From NCBI RefSeq assembly GCF_000276665.1, contig NW_004955476.1:10959649-11023648 (forward strand): a stretch of DNA of 64,000 nucleotides, written 5' to 3'. A program made the translations under genes and the position numbers. Positions 24,815-56,269 of this stretch are shown piece by piece (the stretch's first letter is position 1; each line of letters starts with the position of its first letter). Origin of the DNA: Chinchilla lanigera. Lineage: Eukaryota > Chordata > Mammalia > Rodentia > Chinchillidae. Below the pieces are notes generated by a model. That model saw nothing but the letters and a program-made list of their open reading frames with translations. It made no database searches and had not been told where the DNA came from.

Positions 24815-25122
24815 GCTTTAGTGTTGAAGGCTGGTCCCCACCTTGGAGATTCTCAGAGGTGGAAGAAACTTTCAGAGGTGTTTGTGTCATTGAGGTTGTA
24901 TCTGTGAAGGGCACTCTGGGGCCGGAGGCTCTTTCTCTCTTTTACTTCCTTTTCATGAGCTGATAGTTTCACTCTGTTCCCTGCTGTGATGTGCACCACA
25001 GGCCCAAAGAAACAAGACCAGTCAACCATGGAATGGAACTTCCAAGTTATGAGCCAAATAAATCTTTTCTATTAGTTGATTATCTCAGCTACTTATTATA
25101 ATAACAAAAACCTGACAAGTGC
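24815..25122 (+). repeat. Medium-reiteration repeat, copy 4
   Basis: gctggtccccaccttgg, ccaaataaatcttttctatt and tatctcagctacttattata follow the same order as the other forward copies, more diverged. Confidence 0.65.
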
Positions 25123-25224
25123 AAAAACATGGAAAGTTATATATTCTGCTAGAAGATATCAAATAAAAGAAACGAATAAATAGAACAAAGTGTCAAGGTA
25201 CAAAGTGCTAGAGAGCATGGGGAA

Positions 25225-25510
25225 AGACAGTAATTTTAAACAACATGCTCAAAGTAGGCCTCACTGAGACAGATTTGAGCAGACTTGAAGGTAATGAACT
25301 GAGCCATGTGGATATCTGGGGGTACATCAGGTTTCTGTGCTACATAACAATTAGGATAAATGCAGTGGCCTAAAAAGCCACACACTTATCACAGTTTCTG
25401 TGAGGCAGGAGCTCAGGCACTGCACAGCTGCCTAGGGTCTTACAAGGCTGCGACTAAGGCATGCGCTGTACTGCATTCTCCTCTGTGGGCTTGACTGGGA
25501 AAGGATCCCA
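25225..25510 (+). repeat. Ancient interspersed repeat fragments
   Basis: gagcagacttgaaggtaatg with gagccatgtggatatctggg, then cacacttatcacagtttctg with ttgactgggaaaggatccca, resemble two adjacent old mammalian repeats. Families not assigned. Confidence 0.5.
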
Positions 25511-26127
25511 GCTCCCACAGATGGCACTCGGAATTATTTCCCTAAGTTATAGGGTATATGGATCTCGCCTCTTTAAAACAGCAAGGGGCAGGTCTGCTGG
25601 TAAGATGGAGTTTCATAAAACCCAAGGTAATCACGGGAGTGACATCCAACCATATTCTCTTCCACCATATTCTCTATTCCTTAGAAGGGAGTCCCGTTTA
25701 CACTCAGGAGGAGAGAACTATACAAGGATGTGGCACCAGGAGGTAAGAACCTGGATTTACCTTAGAATCTGTCTACCACACTAGAGAATATTGAGGTAAG
25801 TGCTGAACCCAGTATTCAGATGGTCCTTGCTAGAGAAACACATTTTAGGATTGTCAGCATATACAGTAGATGGAATTTGAAGCAATGGAATCGAGAATGT
25901 GGACAGACAGATGGGGGAGCGGGGTAACTGAACCCTGAGGCACTCTGGTGTCAAAGGAGATTACTGATGGAGACTGAAGATGTGGACTTTGAGACTAAAG
26001 GAAAACAAGAGGCTATGATGTCCTGAGTGCAGTGCAGAGCCATCTTAGGAGGAATGACCACCATATCAATATACAGGGAGCTAGAGGCTGAACCTGCAGG
26101 TGCCCAGTGGGAAAATAAAAGCCGGAT

Positions 26128-26278
26128 AAGCTGGCTGTGGTGTCACACGTCTGTAATCTCAGCACTGGGGAGGCTGAGGCAGGAGCTTTGTCACAAATTC
26201 GAGGCCAGCCTGGGCTACATAGTGAGTTCAAGGCGGGCCTGAACTACATAGCAAGACCCTGTCTCAAAAAGACAAAAA
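26128..26278 (+). repeat. B1-type SINE
   Basis: gctggctgtggtgtcacacg through caagaccctgtctcaaaaag, near full length and forward. Confidence 0.95.
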
Positions 26279-27707
26279 TAAGTCAATGCAAGATAAAGCT
26301 TGCATCTTCTGCCTTTACTACCTTAAAATTTTGGATTTGGCTCCACACATACGCATGTTAATTGCTTAGAAAGTGTCTGTCTTACAAAGTTTATTAGCTC
26401 TGAAAGTACCTAACCTATTTTATCCCTCTTCAAGACAGAGGATACCAAGATCCGCATGATTTATTTTCAGGACTTGTAGGTGCACCCAATTATCAGCTTT
26501 TATAACAACCAATTCCAAACCCTCTGAGTGATGCCTAGAAGTCTCCGGTGTCCTAAACCTGTACTCACGCTCCTAGTAAAGCAAAGCTTCATAGGCTACC
26601 CTAAGGTAAGATCACTTCCCCAACAGGAGCAATCCTCTCATGACTGAAACCAAAGCTGCCACCTCTCAAACAAGGACAGTCACCTCACAGGAACCAAACT
26701 GCCCCTCAAACCATGAGGATTCCACTGGACTATGAAACAAGGACTGAGTCCAACCCACCACAGCACCGTACAAAACCGATCCCCCTTCCTATGCAGGCAG
26801 GCCAGTCCAATCCACCTCTTCAGACCTCCGTCCCCTTCAGGTCCTCCAACTGAAGCTCTTTTCCTACCTTCACTTTCTTTTGTGAGGGGGCCGCCTTGAT
26901 CTTTGTCAGAGCTGTGCTCCTTCCCCTTCAGTTTCTCTTACTAATGAAAGCTTTTACCTGTAAACTTGTGCTGAATGTCCCCGTTTTAGTTTCCGCTATC
27001 ATTGAAGCAAGGACCCACATTAGCCAGTGATTGTAAATCGACGTAGGAGGGAACTGAGAATTAACTGACAGGAGTTCAGCCCCGGCGGGAGACCTGGGGA
27101 CGACAGGTGGTCGCAGTCCCTGGGACCTCCTCCAGCTCCTCAAACCTGAGGAAGAGCCCGCCTGCTCTGCCTCTCCCCTGGCTCCACTCCTAAGACGTGA
27201 TCCTTGATCTCACTGCCACCTGCTGTTTTCAGCCCCTAAATACTGCGACTCTCCTGTAGCGATCAGACATCGGCAGGTGTCGATCCATTGCTAATTCCGG
27301 CCAGGTGACCGGCCCTCTCTGACTCCTCCTCCGAGGCCCCAGAGGCATGGTCATCTCCGTGGTCCAGGGAACAGGGAGACCGTGCTGGGGAATACGCAGA
27401 CCGTCAGGCAGGAAGCCGTTTCTCCCGGCTCTTGGTTCACGGGAAGAGCTACCGCGCACGCGCCCACTGGACGGTTGGACCACGCCCTCAGGCAGGGAGT
27501 ACGCATGTGCACTGGAACTGGAGGGGGCGGGGCGGGAGGGGCGCCTGCGCAGTGGGCGTACCGGGGCGGGGTGCGGCGGTTGTCAGCTGACTGAGGCGGC
27601 AGCAGTTTCGCGGGGACGACCGCCGGCTACGCAGGCTCCGTGCGGGCGGAAGAGCTCTCCCGGCGCGTCACTGTGGGTCGGCGAGGCGCGGGGGCCGCCG
27701 CAAAACT

Positions 27708-47010
<19,303 letters not shown>

Positions 47011-49485
47011 ACCCACCTGTTGCTCTTGAACTCATCACCCTGGGTTCCCTGGGGTCATCTTCCCACCACCTGTACCCTCTTCCACAGACACCTGCGTCCC
47101 CTCCCCACTTGTTCTCAGGATGCATGTGGGTCTTGGTTCCCAGCAGCCCTCTTGACTAGCGGTGGGGTGGGACAGCTCCCTTCTCATCTTCGGTTGGGCA
47201 GTGGTGGTGCGGCTGTGTCACTGCATGGACCCACGCACCTGTTGCTGAGGATGCACATCTCTTTTCTCATACTGTTCTGGAAAGCATTCTTATAGAAGGC
47301 CGCCCCCTCCTCCAGTGTGTTAAAAGCTGTCGAGCGTCTTTCTGAGATATCGAGTGACGCAGAGTCACTTGGCCTATTTTGGGTGGACCTAGTGGCTTAC
47401 GGCACACAGACTCACATGCACTGGTTTATGGGCCGTGTTTAGAGATCTTAAGCTGAGCATTCGCATCCCTCCCTGATGCTATTGAGAACGTGGGCCTCTT
47501 GCCTGGCCAAAGCTGGCCTGCCTCTGCCTTGCCCGGGTCATGCAGGCTGCACTGTCCCCTGCAGACCGTGCTGGTTCCATAGGTCCTGTCCCAGCTTCTC
47601 TTCTCAAGAGGGCCTGGGGTGGCGCTGTGTTTCCATCCATGTTGGGGCTCTCTGTGCTGTGCACCAGTGCTGTTGTGCACTTGAGGGAAGGAGGAGTAAC
47701 CCAGTGAATGTTCACAGTGGAATCCTTTCTGAGGCTGAGCTACCTGCACCTGGCTGCCTGGTCGCTGCTGTCACCTCTTGGGCTGCAGACAGATTTAGGG
47801 GCAGATGGGCAACACCGTATTATAAGACTCAGAGCCTTGTGGGGCGCTTCAGAAGCAATGCACTTTAAGTAGGACACATACCGTTGGGAAGCCCATGTAC
47901 CCTGGCATGTCTTGGTGTGTGGTTCCACATGGAGTTGCAGGTGCTTCTCATTCGTGCAGGTGTTTGTCTGGACGTAAGAGCCCACTGACATGGGCATGAC
48001 AACCAGACCTAACAATTTGGACTTCCTTGAATGATTCAGATTGAGGAAGTTAGTGCTTAAATTTCAGTCTTTTCCCCCTCTAAAAAGATAGGGAAAATTT
48101 TAATGTCAGCTATAAAATATTGCTTTCTACCACCAATTGGGGGTGCTTTTGTCAAATATTGTTCATAAATATTTATTTTTGTAAACTGAAGGAGAATGGG
48201 GTGGTGGCACAGGTGGGATGGTGGCACTGGGTGCTTTTCTTTAGTTGTGAATCGTTAAAGCTTTTAATCTCATGATAGAGAAGAAAGACACCAATGTTTG
48301 TTAAGTAGATTTGACCACTCACTTTAACAAGCCAGTCACTGGAAGTTTTCATTCCAAGCTGCTGTATGATCTTGTGCCTGTAGCAGGCTCCCTGTCCTAG
48401 GGAACAGGTGTGTTGGCAGAGTGGGGCTTTCCCCGGGGGTTCTGTTAGTGCCATCAGCAGACATGGCCCAGGACAGCAGAAATCTGCAGCGCCTGCTCCC
48501 AGGCCCAGAGAAGACTGCAGGTGCCTGCCCTCTGCCTTAACGTTGCTGAGGTGCCAGCGCTGCCCCCCTGCTTGTGCATGGCTCTGTGGAGCATGTCCTG
48601 GAGATGGCTACCAACCTGGAGCAGCTGCCATGGCCCAGGGAGGCAGTACTTGTGTCAGGGAGCCATAGTTTCCAGATGAGTCTGAACGTACTGCGATCTC
48701 TTTCCTTTTTCCTGAACACTTTATTTTTTTAATAGATCAAAGACAGATCCCATTTTGTAAGGCCTTAGTCAAATAAGATCCCTCACCCCTCGTTCTGTGC
48801 TGCTTCCTGTTTGAAGCTTGTCATGTGGCAGCCTGTCTAGTGCAGTGGGAGGAGGCAAGGCTTTCGTGCCTGCTCAGGAGCCTGAGCGTCAGTATGATTC
48901 ACTCAGCCTACTCTCGTGTCTTGTGTCTGCTTTGGAGTGGTTTGTCCCCAGCTCGTAGACAAAGACCGTAGTGGATGGGGGCAGGCATAGATGGGAGCTG
49001 AGCCCTTGCTGGGTCTCGCTGCTGCTCCTGTCCCTCTCTCTGCAGAGTCAGGTTGCTAGCAAAGCCCCAGGGATGGCAGTGGGAACAGCCTTCCTGGGGC
49101 AGGTGTCAGGGCAGGGCCTGGGCCCTTTTTCTTCTAGGCAGATGCTGGTTGGACATGGAGCCTCCGGGGCATTGTGGTCTGATGTGACCTCCAGGTCTGT
49201 CTCACCCTGCGAGTGGTGAGAGCAGTGTTTGCAGGGTTCTGTTCTGCCTGTGCCCTCGCCAGACTGCCCCTTTCTCTTAGTGACACTTTGGCATTTGCTG
49301 ATACGGGTGAGGTGGGTGTTGGTGGGAATGATTCTCAGAACTTCTGTGTTCTTGGAGGTTATGTTCAGGGGGGTCCATGTCCAGATCTTTCTTTGGTTGT
49401 AAAATACATTTCTACTTTTCAGCCTTCTAATTTAATAAGTGGCTCATATGAAAATAGAGAAATAAAGTCCTCTAAGAGAAAGTTT
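47011..49485 (+). other. TOLLIP: TOLLIP 3' untranslated region (probable extent)
   Basis: From the stop codon to just after AATAAA at 49461-49466 is about 2.5 kb, in line with the long 3' UTR known for TOLLIP mRNAs. No SINE interrupts it, although SINEs are frequent in the introns, which supports an exonic UTR. An AT-rich stretch at 48105-48190, with ATAAATATTTATTTTTG, is a candidate AU-rich stability element. The exact cleavage site cannot be seen. Confidence 0.7.
49461..49466 (+). terminator. TOLLIP: Candidate TOLLIP poly(A) signal AATAAA
   Basis: Canonical hexamer about 2.45 kb after the stop codon, with a TG-rich stretch (ttcttgtacctgatgttttgtg) about 25 bp later as a plausible downstream element. 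Confidence 0.6.
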
Positions 49486-51190
49486 ACCATTCTTGTACCT
49501 GATGTTTTGTGAACATGGCTCCTAGCATTCAGGAGTGACACACTGGTCAGGATCACAGGTTCACTCGTTCATGACTTGTCCCAGGACTTCGTGAAGGAAG
49601 ACTTAAGTATGAGTGGGAGGAGTGGCCCACAGGAGAGGCTCGGGGCCTGAGCGTGCAGCAGGGGTGCTGTTACCCCAGAGACCTGAGGAGGGGATTCTGC
49701 ACCATTTCTGTGGTGGTCGTGCGGCTCCTCCTGAGCGTCTTCTCATTACTTTGTTCTTACACTTGTAACTCCTCTAGGCCACCACGTATGACTCCCCTGC
49801 TTGGTTGTCCCATGCTCAGGGGGCCCATGGAGCCACAAGCACGCGGGTGTGCCCGGCGCCTGCTCACCGAACCTAGCAGCAGCCCACCATATGCTGCTGT
49901 ACACCTGGCAGGGCAGGCAGGGCTGACAGTATATTGGTCCCGGTGTGGGGGTCTCTGTCCTTGTAACCAGAAGTCACTGTGTGCAGTGGTGGCAGCTGGC
50001 ATGGCTTTGTCCACCCAGCGGGCATCTCCCCTTGATGCAGGCAGTGGGGTATCTGGGATGGGCCATTCTGGGCAGTAGGTGCCGCTGTTGTGCTAACTGG
50101 GGTCTCATCCTGAAGGTGGTGTTCCTGCTAAGCTTGTGGTCTTCCAACCATTAACTTGAGACACCATGAGTGTCTTTTACCCAAAACAGCTGACAGAGTT
50201 GAGTCGGTTTTAGTGTTGGGCATGATGTGGAGAAGCAGGCAACAAACACTCTTAAGCTCCTCTGGGACCAAACACCAAAAGTATTGGGGAGAAGACATGA
50301 ATATTCTGTCTTTATGTGCCGAGCTGAGTGCGTGAGAAAGTGGAGGAGGTCCCCAACTTTGGGGATTGTGGATGTCAGCAGGCTGGGGGGAGAGTGCAGC
50401 ATCTGTGGGTGGACACAAAGTGGCAAGCCCAGAGCTCCAGCAGCTAGGACAGGGCCTGGGTGCAAGACCACGACCCTGTCAAGTGAGGAAGGCAGAGGGA
50501 CGGTGCCTTCATCATGGTGAAGCTAGAAAGAACCCACTCCTGGCACGGAGACAAGCGGGAGCGGGGCCTGCCTGAGCCGCTGCGGGGGCTTTGGTCCAGG
50601 AAACCACATCTGTGTTCCTCCGGTGAGCGTGTTGTTGGTGTGATACCTCAGGGTTCCAGCACTGACAGGAACCACCAGCTGCACCTGCAGGAGACTGAAG
50701 GCACCGGGAACCAGCCATCTGCAGGGTCAGCGGAAGCCAGGCCTGTGGGTCACACACAGAGACCCCTGAACAAGGTGTGCTGGGCTGTAAGTGATTTTAA
50801 AACGTAGACTAAACTACAGGACAGGCAAAGGGCAAGACACTGGTAAAATGCTCCCATGGCATTGGAACAAATAGAAGGTTTAGAAATGAGAAGCACAGGC
50901 AACTAGAATGAACATCAGGGACGATTCAGGAGGAGGTCGGAGGGCTGAGAAAGGCGGGGCTGGGAAGATCACCCCGAAAGCAGGTGCAGCACGGGCGTCC
51001 AGAACAGAAGGTCAGGACTGCGGATGGGCGGAGTTGGAGAGGAGATGGGCTGAGAGCCCTCAGGGCTGGTGGGATGTGAGGCCCAGGAAACGCCAGGCAA
51101 GTCTGTGTAATGCAAGGTGAAAGAATTTTAATACTGGGTCATGAGTAGGATGAGGACCAGGCATTACAGTGAGGGAGGCTCTTCTCCCAC
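49486..51190. other. TOLLIP-MUC5B intergenic tract, proximal
   Basis: No exon or named repeat recognised; moderately GC-rich unique-looking sequence. Confidence 0.5.
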
Positions 51191-51282
51191 TTTTTTTTTT
51201 TTTTTCTGGTACCAGGAATCAACTCACGACCTCACAATTACGAGGCAGGCGCTGTACCACTGAGCTAAATCCCCAGCACCAT
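51190..51282 (-). repeat. ID-type SINE
   Basis: Poly-T head, ctggtaccaggaatcaactc through ccactgagctaaatccccag. Confidence 0.92.
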
Positions 51283-51959
51283 CTCCTCCTACTTTAAAGG
51301 AAAGAGGAGGCTTAACTTTCATCCCTGAGTGCAGCTGCAGGTTAAGATTTTCAGAGCAACACTGAAATGGGGACAGCCCCACACCAGACAGTCGGTCCAG
51401 TTACAGGTAGCGGGTGCAGGGCTGCTCTGAGTCACTGGAATCTTGCTGGGCTTTGTGGAGCCAGAAGGGCAGATTAAATGAGGCCCAAGTGGGGCCTCCC
51501 TGCTCTGAACTTCCCGTCCTCCAGGTGCCCTACTCCAGGCTCTGGGCTCTTGCCCTCAGCTGTAGGCTCTGAGCTTTCAGGTTTCTGCTCTGGGTCTGGG
51601 CTCTCACCGATCTCTACACACAGCTTGGGTTTGCTCTGTTGGTTTTAGGTCCTCTGGGCCTTTCCTGCTGGCAAACCTCTTACTGCACAGGCTGGCCAGC
51701 CACTGGGTCAGCACAGAAGGCTGAGCAGCCATCCAGTCAGGCAGGAAAGGGTGCATCATGAGGTGGGTGGAGAGGCCCCAGCTGTCCTTGGGGATTCGGG
51801 AGGGACAGCCCACCTCTGTGTCGGCACCGTGGCACAGAGCCCTTGGGAGGTCCAGCTGGGGTCCCTGCACCTGTGAGGCCCTTTCCTAGGAACCTGTTGG
51901 GAGCCCCTGGAGCTGGTTATTGGTCCCATGTGTGAGGGCAGGACAGAGCCAGAGTGGCC

Positions 51960-52200
51960 CAAGCAGTCAAGCTACCTCAGTATTGAAAAAAGTATCCTGC
52001 CTAGACAGTTGTTAGTCGTTAGGCAACATTACCTCTTATGACAGTAACTTCACAAGGGTATAAATAAATGCTTCTACTGTTGAAGTCAGTCCTCTTGCCC
52101 ATCAGGTAAGAGGTAGCTCCACCTGACCCCGGCTATTGTCTCGTCTTTATTTTCTAAATCCTCTCTCGGAAGTTTTCTCCTCGGGACCACCGAGAGACCA
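51960..52200 (+). repeat. 5' LTR, 3' portion (U3 end, R, U5)
   Basis: TATAAAT at 52059-52065 is followed by a U5-like stretch that ends in CA at 52199-52200, two bases before the primer-binding site. The left edge of the LTR cannot be fixed. Confidence 0.65.
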
Positions 52201-52202
52201 TT

Positions 52203-52220
52203 TGGTGCCTGAGCAGGGAC
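52203..52220 (+). other. Retroviral primer-binding site, tRNA-Lys type (decayed)
   Basis: tggtgcctgagcagggac differs from the standard lysine primer site at three positions, each a transition. Its position immediately after the LTR end is as expected. Confidence 0.75.
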
Positions 52221-52450
52221 CCCAGTAAGGAGAGTGACTGGCCGGAGGACACTCCCCAGAATTGGTGTGCACAACAGGTTCGGGGGAGTGAATTGGTAGG
52301 TCAATAGTTAGCACTGGAGTGTTATATTGACAGTTATCAGGTGTGAAGAGCGGGGCATGGAGGTCTACTGACCTTAAACAATATAGTTACAAAAAATAGG
52401 CTTAAGAGAAGACAAAAGAAGAAAGGTATATTGCATTACTAGTAATTAAA

Positions 52451-52687
52451 ATGGGACAATTACAGTCTCAAGAATCACAGAAGTATCTGTATGCAGAAGT
52501 GGTTTTGGCATGCTTCACTCCTGTATTTACCTTTCTTTTCTGGATTTTGGTTAAAAGGGGTTTTACAACCACAAAGGACTCGCCTCAGAGTTCTACTTTA
52601 AAATTAAGTCCCGAGCCCAAGCTGGACAAGGATGATGGGACAGTGGTGCCGCCGATAAAATCTGAACCCTCTCCTTGCTCCACCTAA
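52451..52687 (+). pseudogene. gag matrix fragment (78 codons)
   Basis: The frame opens with MGQLQS, a myristoylation-type start (Gly2, Ser6) usual for retroviral matrix, followed by a hydrophobic stretch (ACFTPVFTFLFWILV) and a basic LVKRG. It ends early at 52685-52687. A betaretroviral matrix is longer, so this is a truncated remnant. Confidence 0.6.
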
Positions 52688-52889
52688 TAAGAAAGCAGAG
52701 ATGGGGGACAACAGGGACCTTTCCCCAGAGAAGTGTTTGCCCGCGAATTCCATTTCACAGCACCCGATAAATTTAACTGAGCCACGGCGGCAATCCCGGC
52801 CTTTTCAGCTCAGAGAAACGTTGCTACGTCATAGGTTGGAGCTTCTGCTTCTAAGGGCGTAGAGCCGTTTTCTCTGTCTCCCTTGCAAT

Positions 52890-53465
52890 TAGCATTAAAA
52901 GAAGCCAGATGGACAGGGGAGCCCACGGAGGGCTTTCAACATATCTACCCTGTTATTGAAGTTCAAGTCCCCCAAAATCCGGGACAAGTTATATATTGTT
53001 ATGATGCCATACCTTTTAGTACCTTATAAGACTTAAAACAAGGGGTTGCTACTTATGGCGCTACTGCTCCCTTTACCGTGAGTTTATTGGAAATTTTAGC
53101 CAACAGATTATGGCTCCGAATGATTGGAAACAATAGCTAAAGCATGTTTAAGTCCAGGAGACTATCTGATGTGGAAAGGCAACTTCCTTGAGTGTTGCAC
53201 TGACCAGGCAGCTCGGAATGCCATTCACAACATAGCCATTACAAAAGATATGCTAACTGGGGAAGGTGCCTTTGCTACCACAAACAATCAACTGACCTGT
53301 GACTTGCAAATATACGAGCCAATCAAAATGGCTGTGATGAGAGCTTGGAGGGAACGCCCTTGTAAGGGAGAGGCATCCCTTAATTTAGAGTCTATTCATC
53401 AGGGAGCAGAGGAACCTTTTCAAGACTTGCTGCATGATTATTACAGGCTAGTGAAAGGATTATAA
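52890..53465 (+). pseudogene. gag capsid remnant
   Basis: Capsid-like text begins near 52930 (YPVIEVQ). It is broken by a stop at 53027-53029 and a frame change near 53125. It then runs open to 53465 and includes a major-homology-region-like stretch (QGAEEPFQDLL, about 53400-53435), where the conserved Gln, Gly and Glu are visible. Non-functional. Confidence 0.75.
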
Positions 53466-53563
53466 CACAGAGAAGCTAGCAAACTAATAGTTCAGCAGCT
53501 AGCCTTTGAAAATGTAAGTAAGGGGTATAAAGAGGACTTGAGAGCCCACAAAAGGCGGGCACA

Positions 53564-53965
53564 TTGCCGGAGATGATCCAGATCTGTGCAGATAGTGGCC
53601 CCTCATATGTACAGGGGACTGCCTCGGCAGCTGCTATCGCTCAGGCTATTCATCCACAGTTTGGAGGAAAGGGAAAAAACAAGGCTGTTTGCGTTCATTG
53701 TGGAAACAAGGGACATTTCGCCCGAGACTGCTCTGGAACACCTGTAAGGGCAACACAGCCATCAGCTGTTCCTCTAAGAAAACCTGGTGTCTGTAGAAGG
53801 TGCAGACAGGGTATCAATGGGCAACTGAGAGTAGGTCTAAAGTCGATGTGGAAGGCCGTCCGATTCAGGGAAACTTTCAGTGGGGCCTGCCCCGGCCCCA
53901 TCAAACAACGAAGGCCCGTTCCTCAATTCCTCCTCAGCCCTACCTCAGCCACCGTGCGTCTTTGA
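53564..53965 (+). pseudogene. gag nucleocapsid remnant with one intact zinc knuckle
   Basis: A CCHC knuckle, CVHCGNKGHFARDC, is intact at 53690-53731. A second knuckle follows at about 53790 but has lost its His and final Cys and is crossed by a frame change. Confidence 0.85.
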
Positions 53966-53968
53966 CCT

Positions 53969-54262
53969 TTGGCAAGCGACAACAGACAGCTTAGACAGTT
54001 TAGGGGCTTAGACCTCAGTCTCTCCTCCAGATTCATATTGACTCCTGAAATAGGACCCCAAATTATTCCTAATGCAGTCTATGGACCGTTGCCTCAGGGT
54101 ACAGTGGGACTCCTGCTAGGCCGCAGCAGTCTTATTTTCAAAGGTCTTCAGGTTTTGCCTGGTGTCATCGATGCTGATTATACAGGGGCAGTCAAGTTTA
54201 TGATTCAGCCCACTCAAAACACTGTTCAAATTGATACAGGAAAATTAAAACTCCCAACCTGA
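53969..54262 (+). pseudogene. dUTPase domain of retroviral pro (97 codons, truncated)
   Basis: Visible trimeric-dUTPase motifs: GLDLSLS (motif 1), LGRSSL (motif 2) and GVIDADYTG (motif 3, with its Asp and Tyr). The frame stops where the antisense LTR begins. The C-terminal motifs and the aspartic protease that should follow are missing. In betaretroviruses dUTPase lies at the N-terminus of the pro frame. Confidence 0.85.
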
Positions 54263-54655
54263 ACGATATCTGGGACAAGTTTGTGTTCTCTGAAATGGAA
54301 GAATGAATTTTAGGAACCACGGAAGTTAAGAGCAGAATATATTTACTGAGGGAAAGAAAGCTCCTGTCCCAGAGAGGGGCAGAAGGCCCACCTCCAGTGG
54401 GTTGCCCGAGACCCTGTCTTTTCTAGGGACTTTTATAGAGCAAAGCCATGAGCTGAGGTGGGTCCAAGGTAGGGGGAAAATGGGAAATTATGAGGTGGGA
54501 CAAAACTGGTCAGCCAATAAGATTACAAGTGTAACTGTTCAGGTAAAATTGAGTAACCTGGGGAAGGCAGTCATGTAGCAAGCGGGTATGAATACAGAAC
54601 AGGGGCTTTTCCTGTAGGGGGTTGGGCTAGTGACTCTTCCTGGCTTTTTCTCACG
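54245..54655 (-). mobile_element. Solo LTR of a different ERV family, antisense, nested in the provirus
   Basis: The reverse complement has gctttgctctataaaagtcc (TATA at 54431-54437) and atcttattggctgacc, shared with the LTRs at 21.3 and 23.2 kb. It sits exactly between the dUTPase remnant and the integrase remnant, where protease and reverse transcriptase should be. Confidence 0.8.
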
Positions 54656-54659
54656 CCAC

Positions 54660-55380
54660 CTTTCATCACAATGCTTCTGCCTTACACAAACAGTTCCATT
54701 TGACCTGGAAACAGGCCTGAGAAATTGTTAAACAATGCTCTTCATGTATATTACACCTTCCCTCACCTTCCATGGGAGTCAGTCCTTGAGGGTTACACCC
54801 CATTACCTTTGGCAGATGGATGTCACTCACATTCCTGCGTTTGGTTCTTTATGTTGGGTCCACGTTTCAGTGGACTCGTCCTCAGGATTTATTTTTGCTT
54901 CTGCTCGCACTGGTGAAGCAGCTAAGCGTGTCATTGCTCATTGCCGGGATGCCTGTAGTGCCCTTGGCTGCCCACGGACACTTAAGACTGACAGTGGCCC
55001 GGCAGTTACAAGTGCTGCTTTCCAAAGGTGTTGTAAAGCTTTTCATGTTTCCCTTACCATGAGGATTTGGTCAAGGAATTGTTGAACGTGCTCACTGTAC
55101 GATCAAAATTCAATTACAAAAACAAAAGGGGGGATCTTTCCCTACAAAATTCACACCTCATGATAGACTTCACTTGGCAATATATACTATTAACTTTCTA
55201 AATTCTAGAAAAGATGGAAGTACAGCAGCAGAAAGCCAATTCCATCAGGTAAAAGAAAAAGGTTAGGAAGCGTCCTTTGGAGAGATCTCCAGTACTGGAC
55301 AATGGAAGGGACCCAGTCCACTGCTTACCTGGGGTAGAGGGTATGCTTGTGTTTTTCCAGAGAATGGTAAGCGACCTATT
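54660..55380 (+). pseudogene. Integrase remnant (pol C-terminus)
   Basis: An HHCC-like start (FHH at about 54661, CSSC at about 54738) contains an in-frame TGA at 54718-54720. The catalytic core shows the first Asp in QMDVTH (54819) and the second in KTDSG (54990). The catalytic Glu in GIVERAH (55084) lies one frame off, 94 nt after the second Asp instead of the expected 108, so about 14 nt net are lost. A C-terminal DNA-binding part is visible at about 55290-55420 in broken frames. Not functional. Confidence 0.85.
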
Positions 55381-56269
55381 TGGGTACCAGAGCATGCTGT
55401 CCAGCTATATCATGAACGCAGATCTGGAGAAGTTGGTTCTATCTTTCAGGAAGCTGATGTACAGTCCTGACAGCGATGCCTCAGAGACTGTGTCACAGCC
55501 GATAGACAACAATGAGGCTAAATTCAAGCTGGGGCCTGTTGAAGCAACTGACAAATAGAAATCTAAGATCTAAATAGGTAATAAAATATTATAGAGATAC
55601 TGAGCTGAAAGTTGCCAGTATTCTTAAGAGTATAAAACACAAAATATTCATATTTATTATAGATAAAAGATTCTATTCCTTCCAAAAATTTTCTAAGAGA
55701 TCTCTGCTAGTTGACAACAAAATCTGACTAGTCTATTTAAATTATAAATTTCTGAAATTGTAATAGAGTTGCTATAATTCAATTTGGTCAAAAATATATT
55801 TGAGTGCACTCTGATTTTGTATAGATGTTGGTTTGTTTGTTCTGTGTACTTGTTTGCACGTTTGTCTGTCATTCTGTGAACAGCTGTTCCCCTTTATTTT
55901 GAGCTCAACAATTTTTCTTTTATCATTTGTTCATAATAAAATTGGGTTATAGATTTAAATCATGCTTTCACTTGAGTTACCAGCTGGTTTAAATGATATC
56001 AAAATTAAGGTATTTTAACCACAGTCCTTAGGGTGAGGAGAAATTATTGGGTAGGACTCCAATTGGTGAATGGAGGAGTGGCCAACCTTTATTCATTAAT
56101 AAGGATTCCCCAGGATCTCTATAGTCTCTTGGGAGACACCCCAATAATTGGGTCATTTGGTCAAAAGAAAGTTTTTCAATAAAAATTACAATAAGGTTTT
56201 CTCATAAAAGATGCGCTTGGTACAAAATTAAATTTTAACAGAGATTTTTACATGTGCATGGTAATTCAT

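Noticed and set aside
1..27280. BRSK2 exons, expected upstream of TOLLIP on the opposite strand
   Set aside because: No kinase-domain or other BRSK2-like coding segment was recognised on the minus strand. In human the gene lies farther away, so it is probably outside the window.
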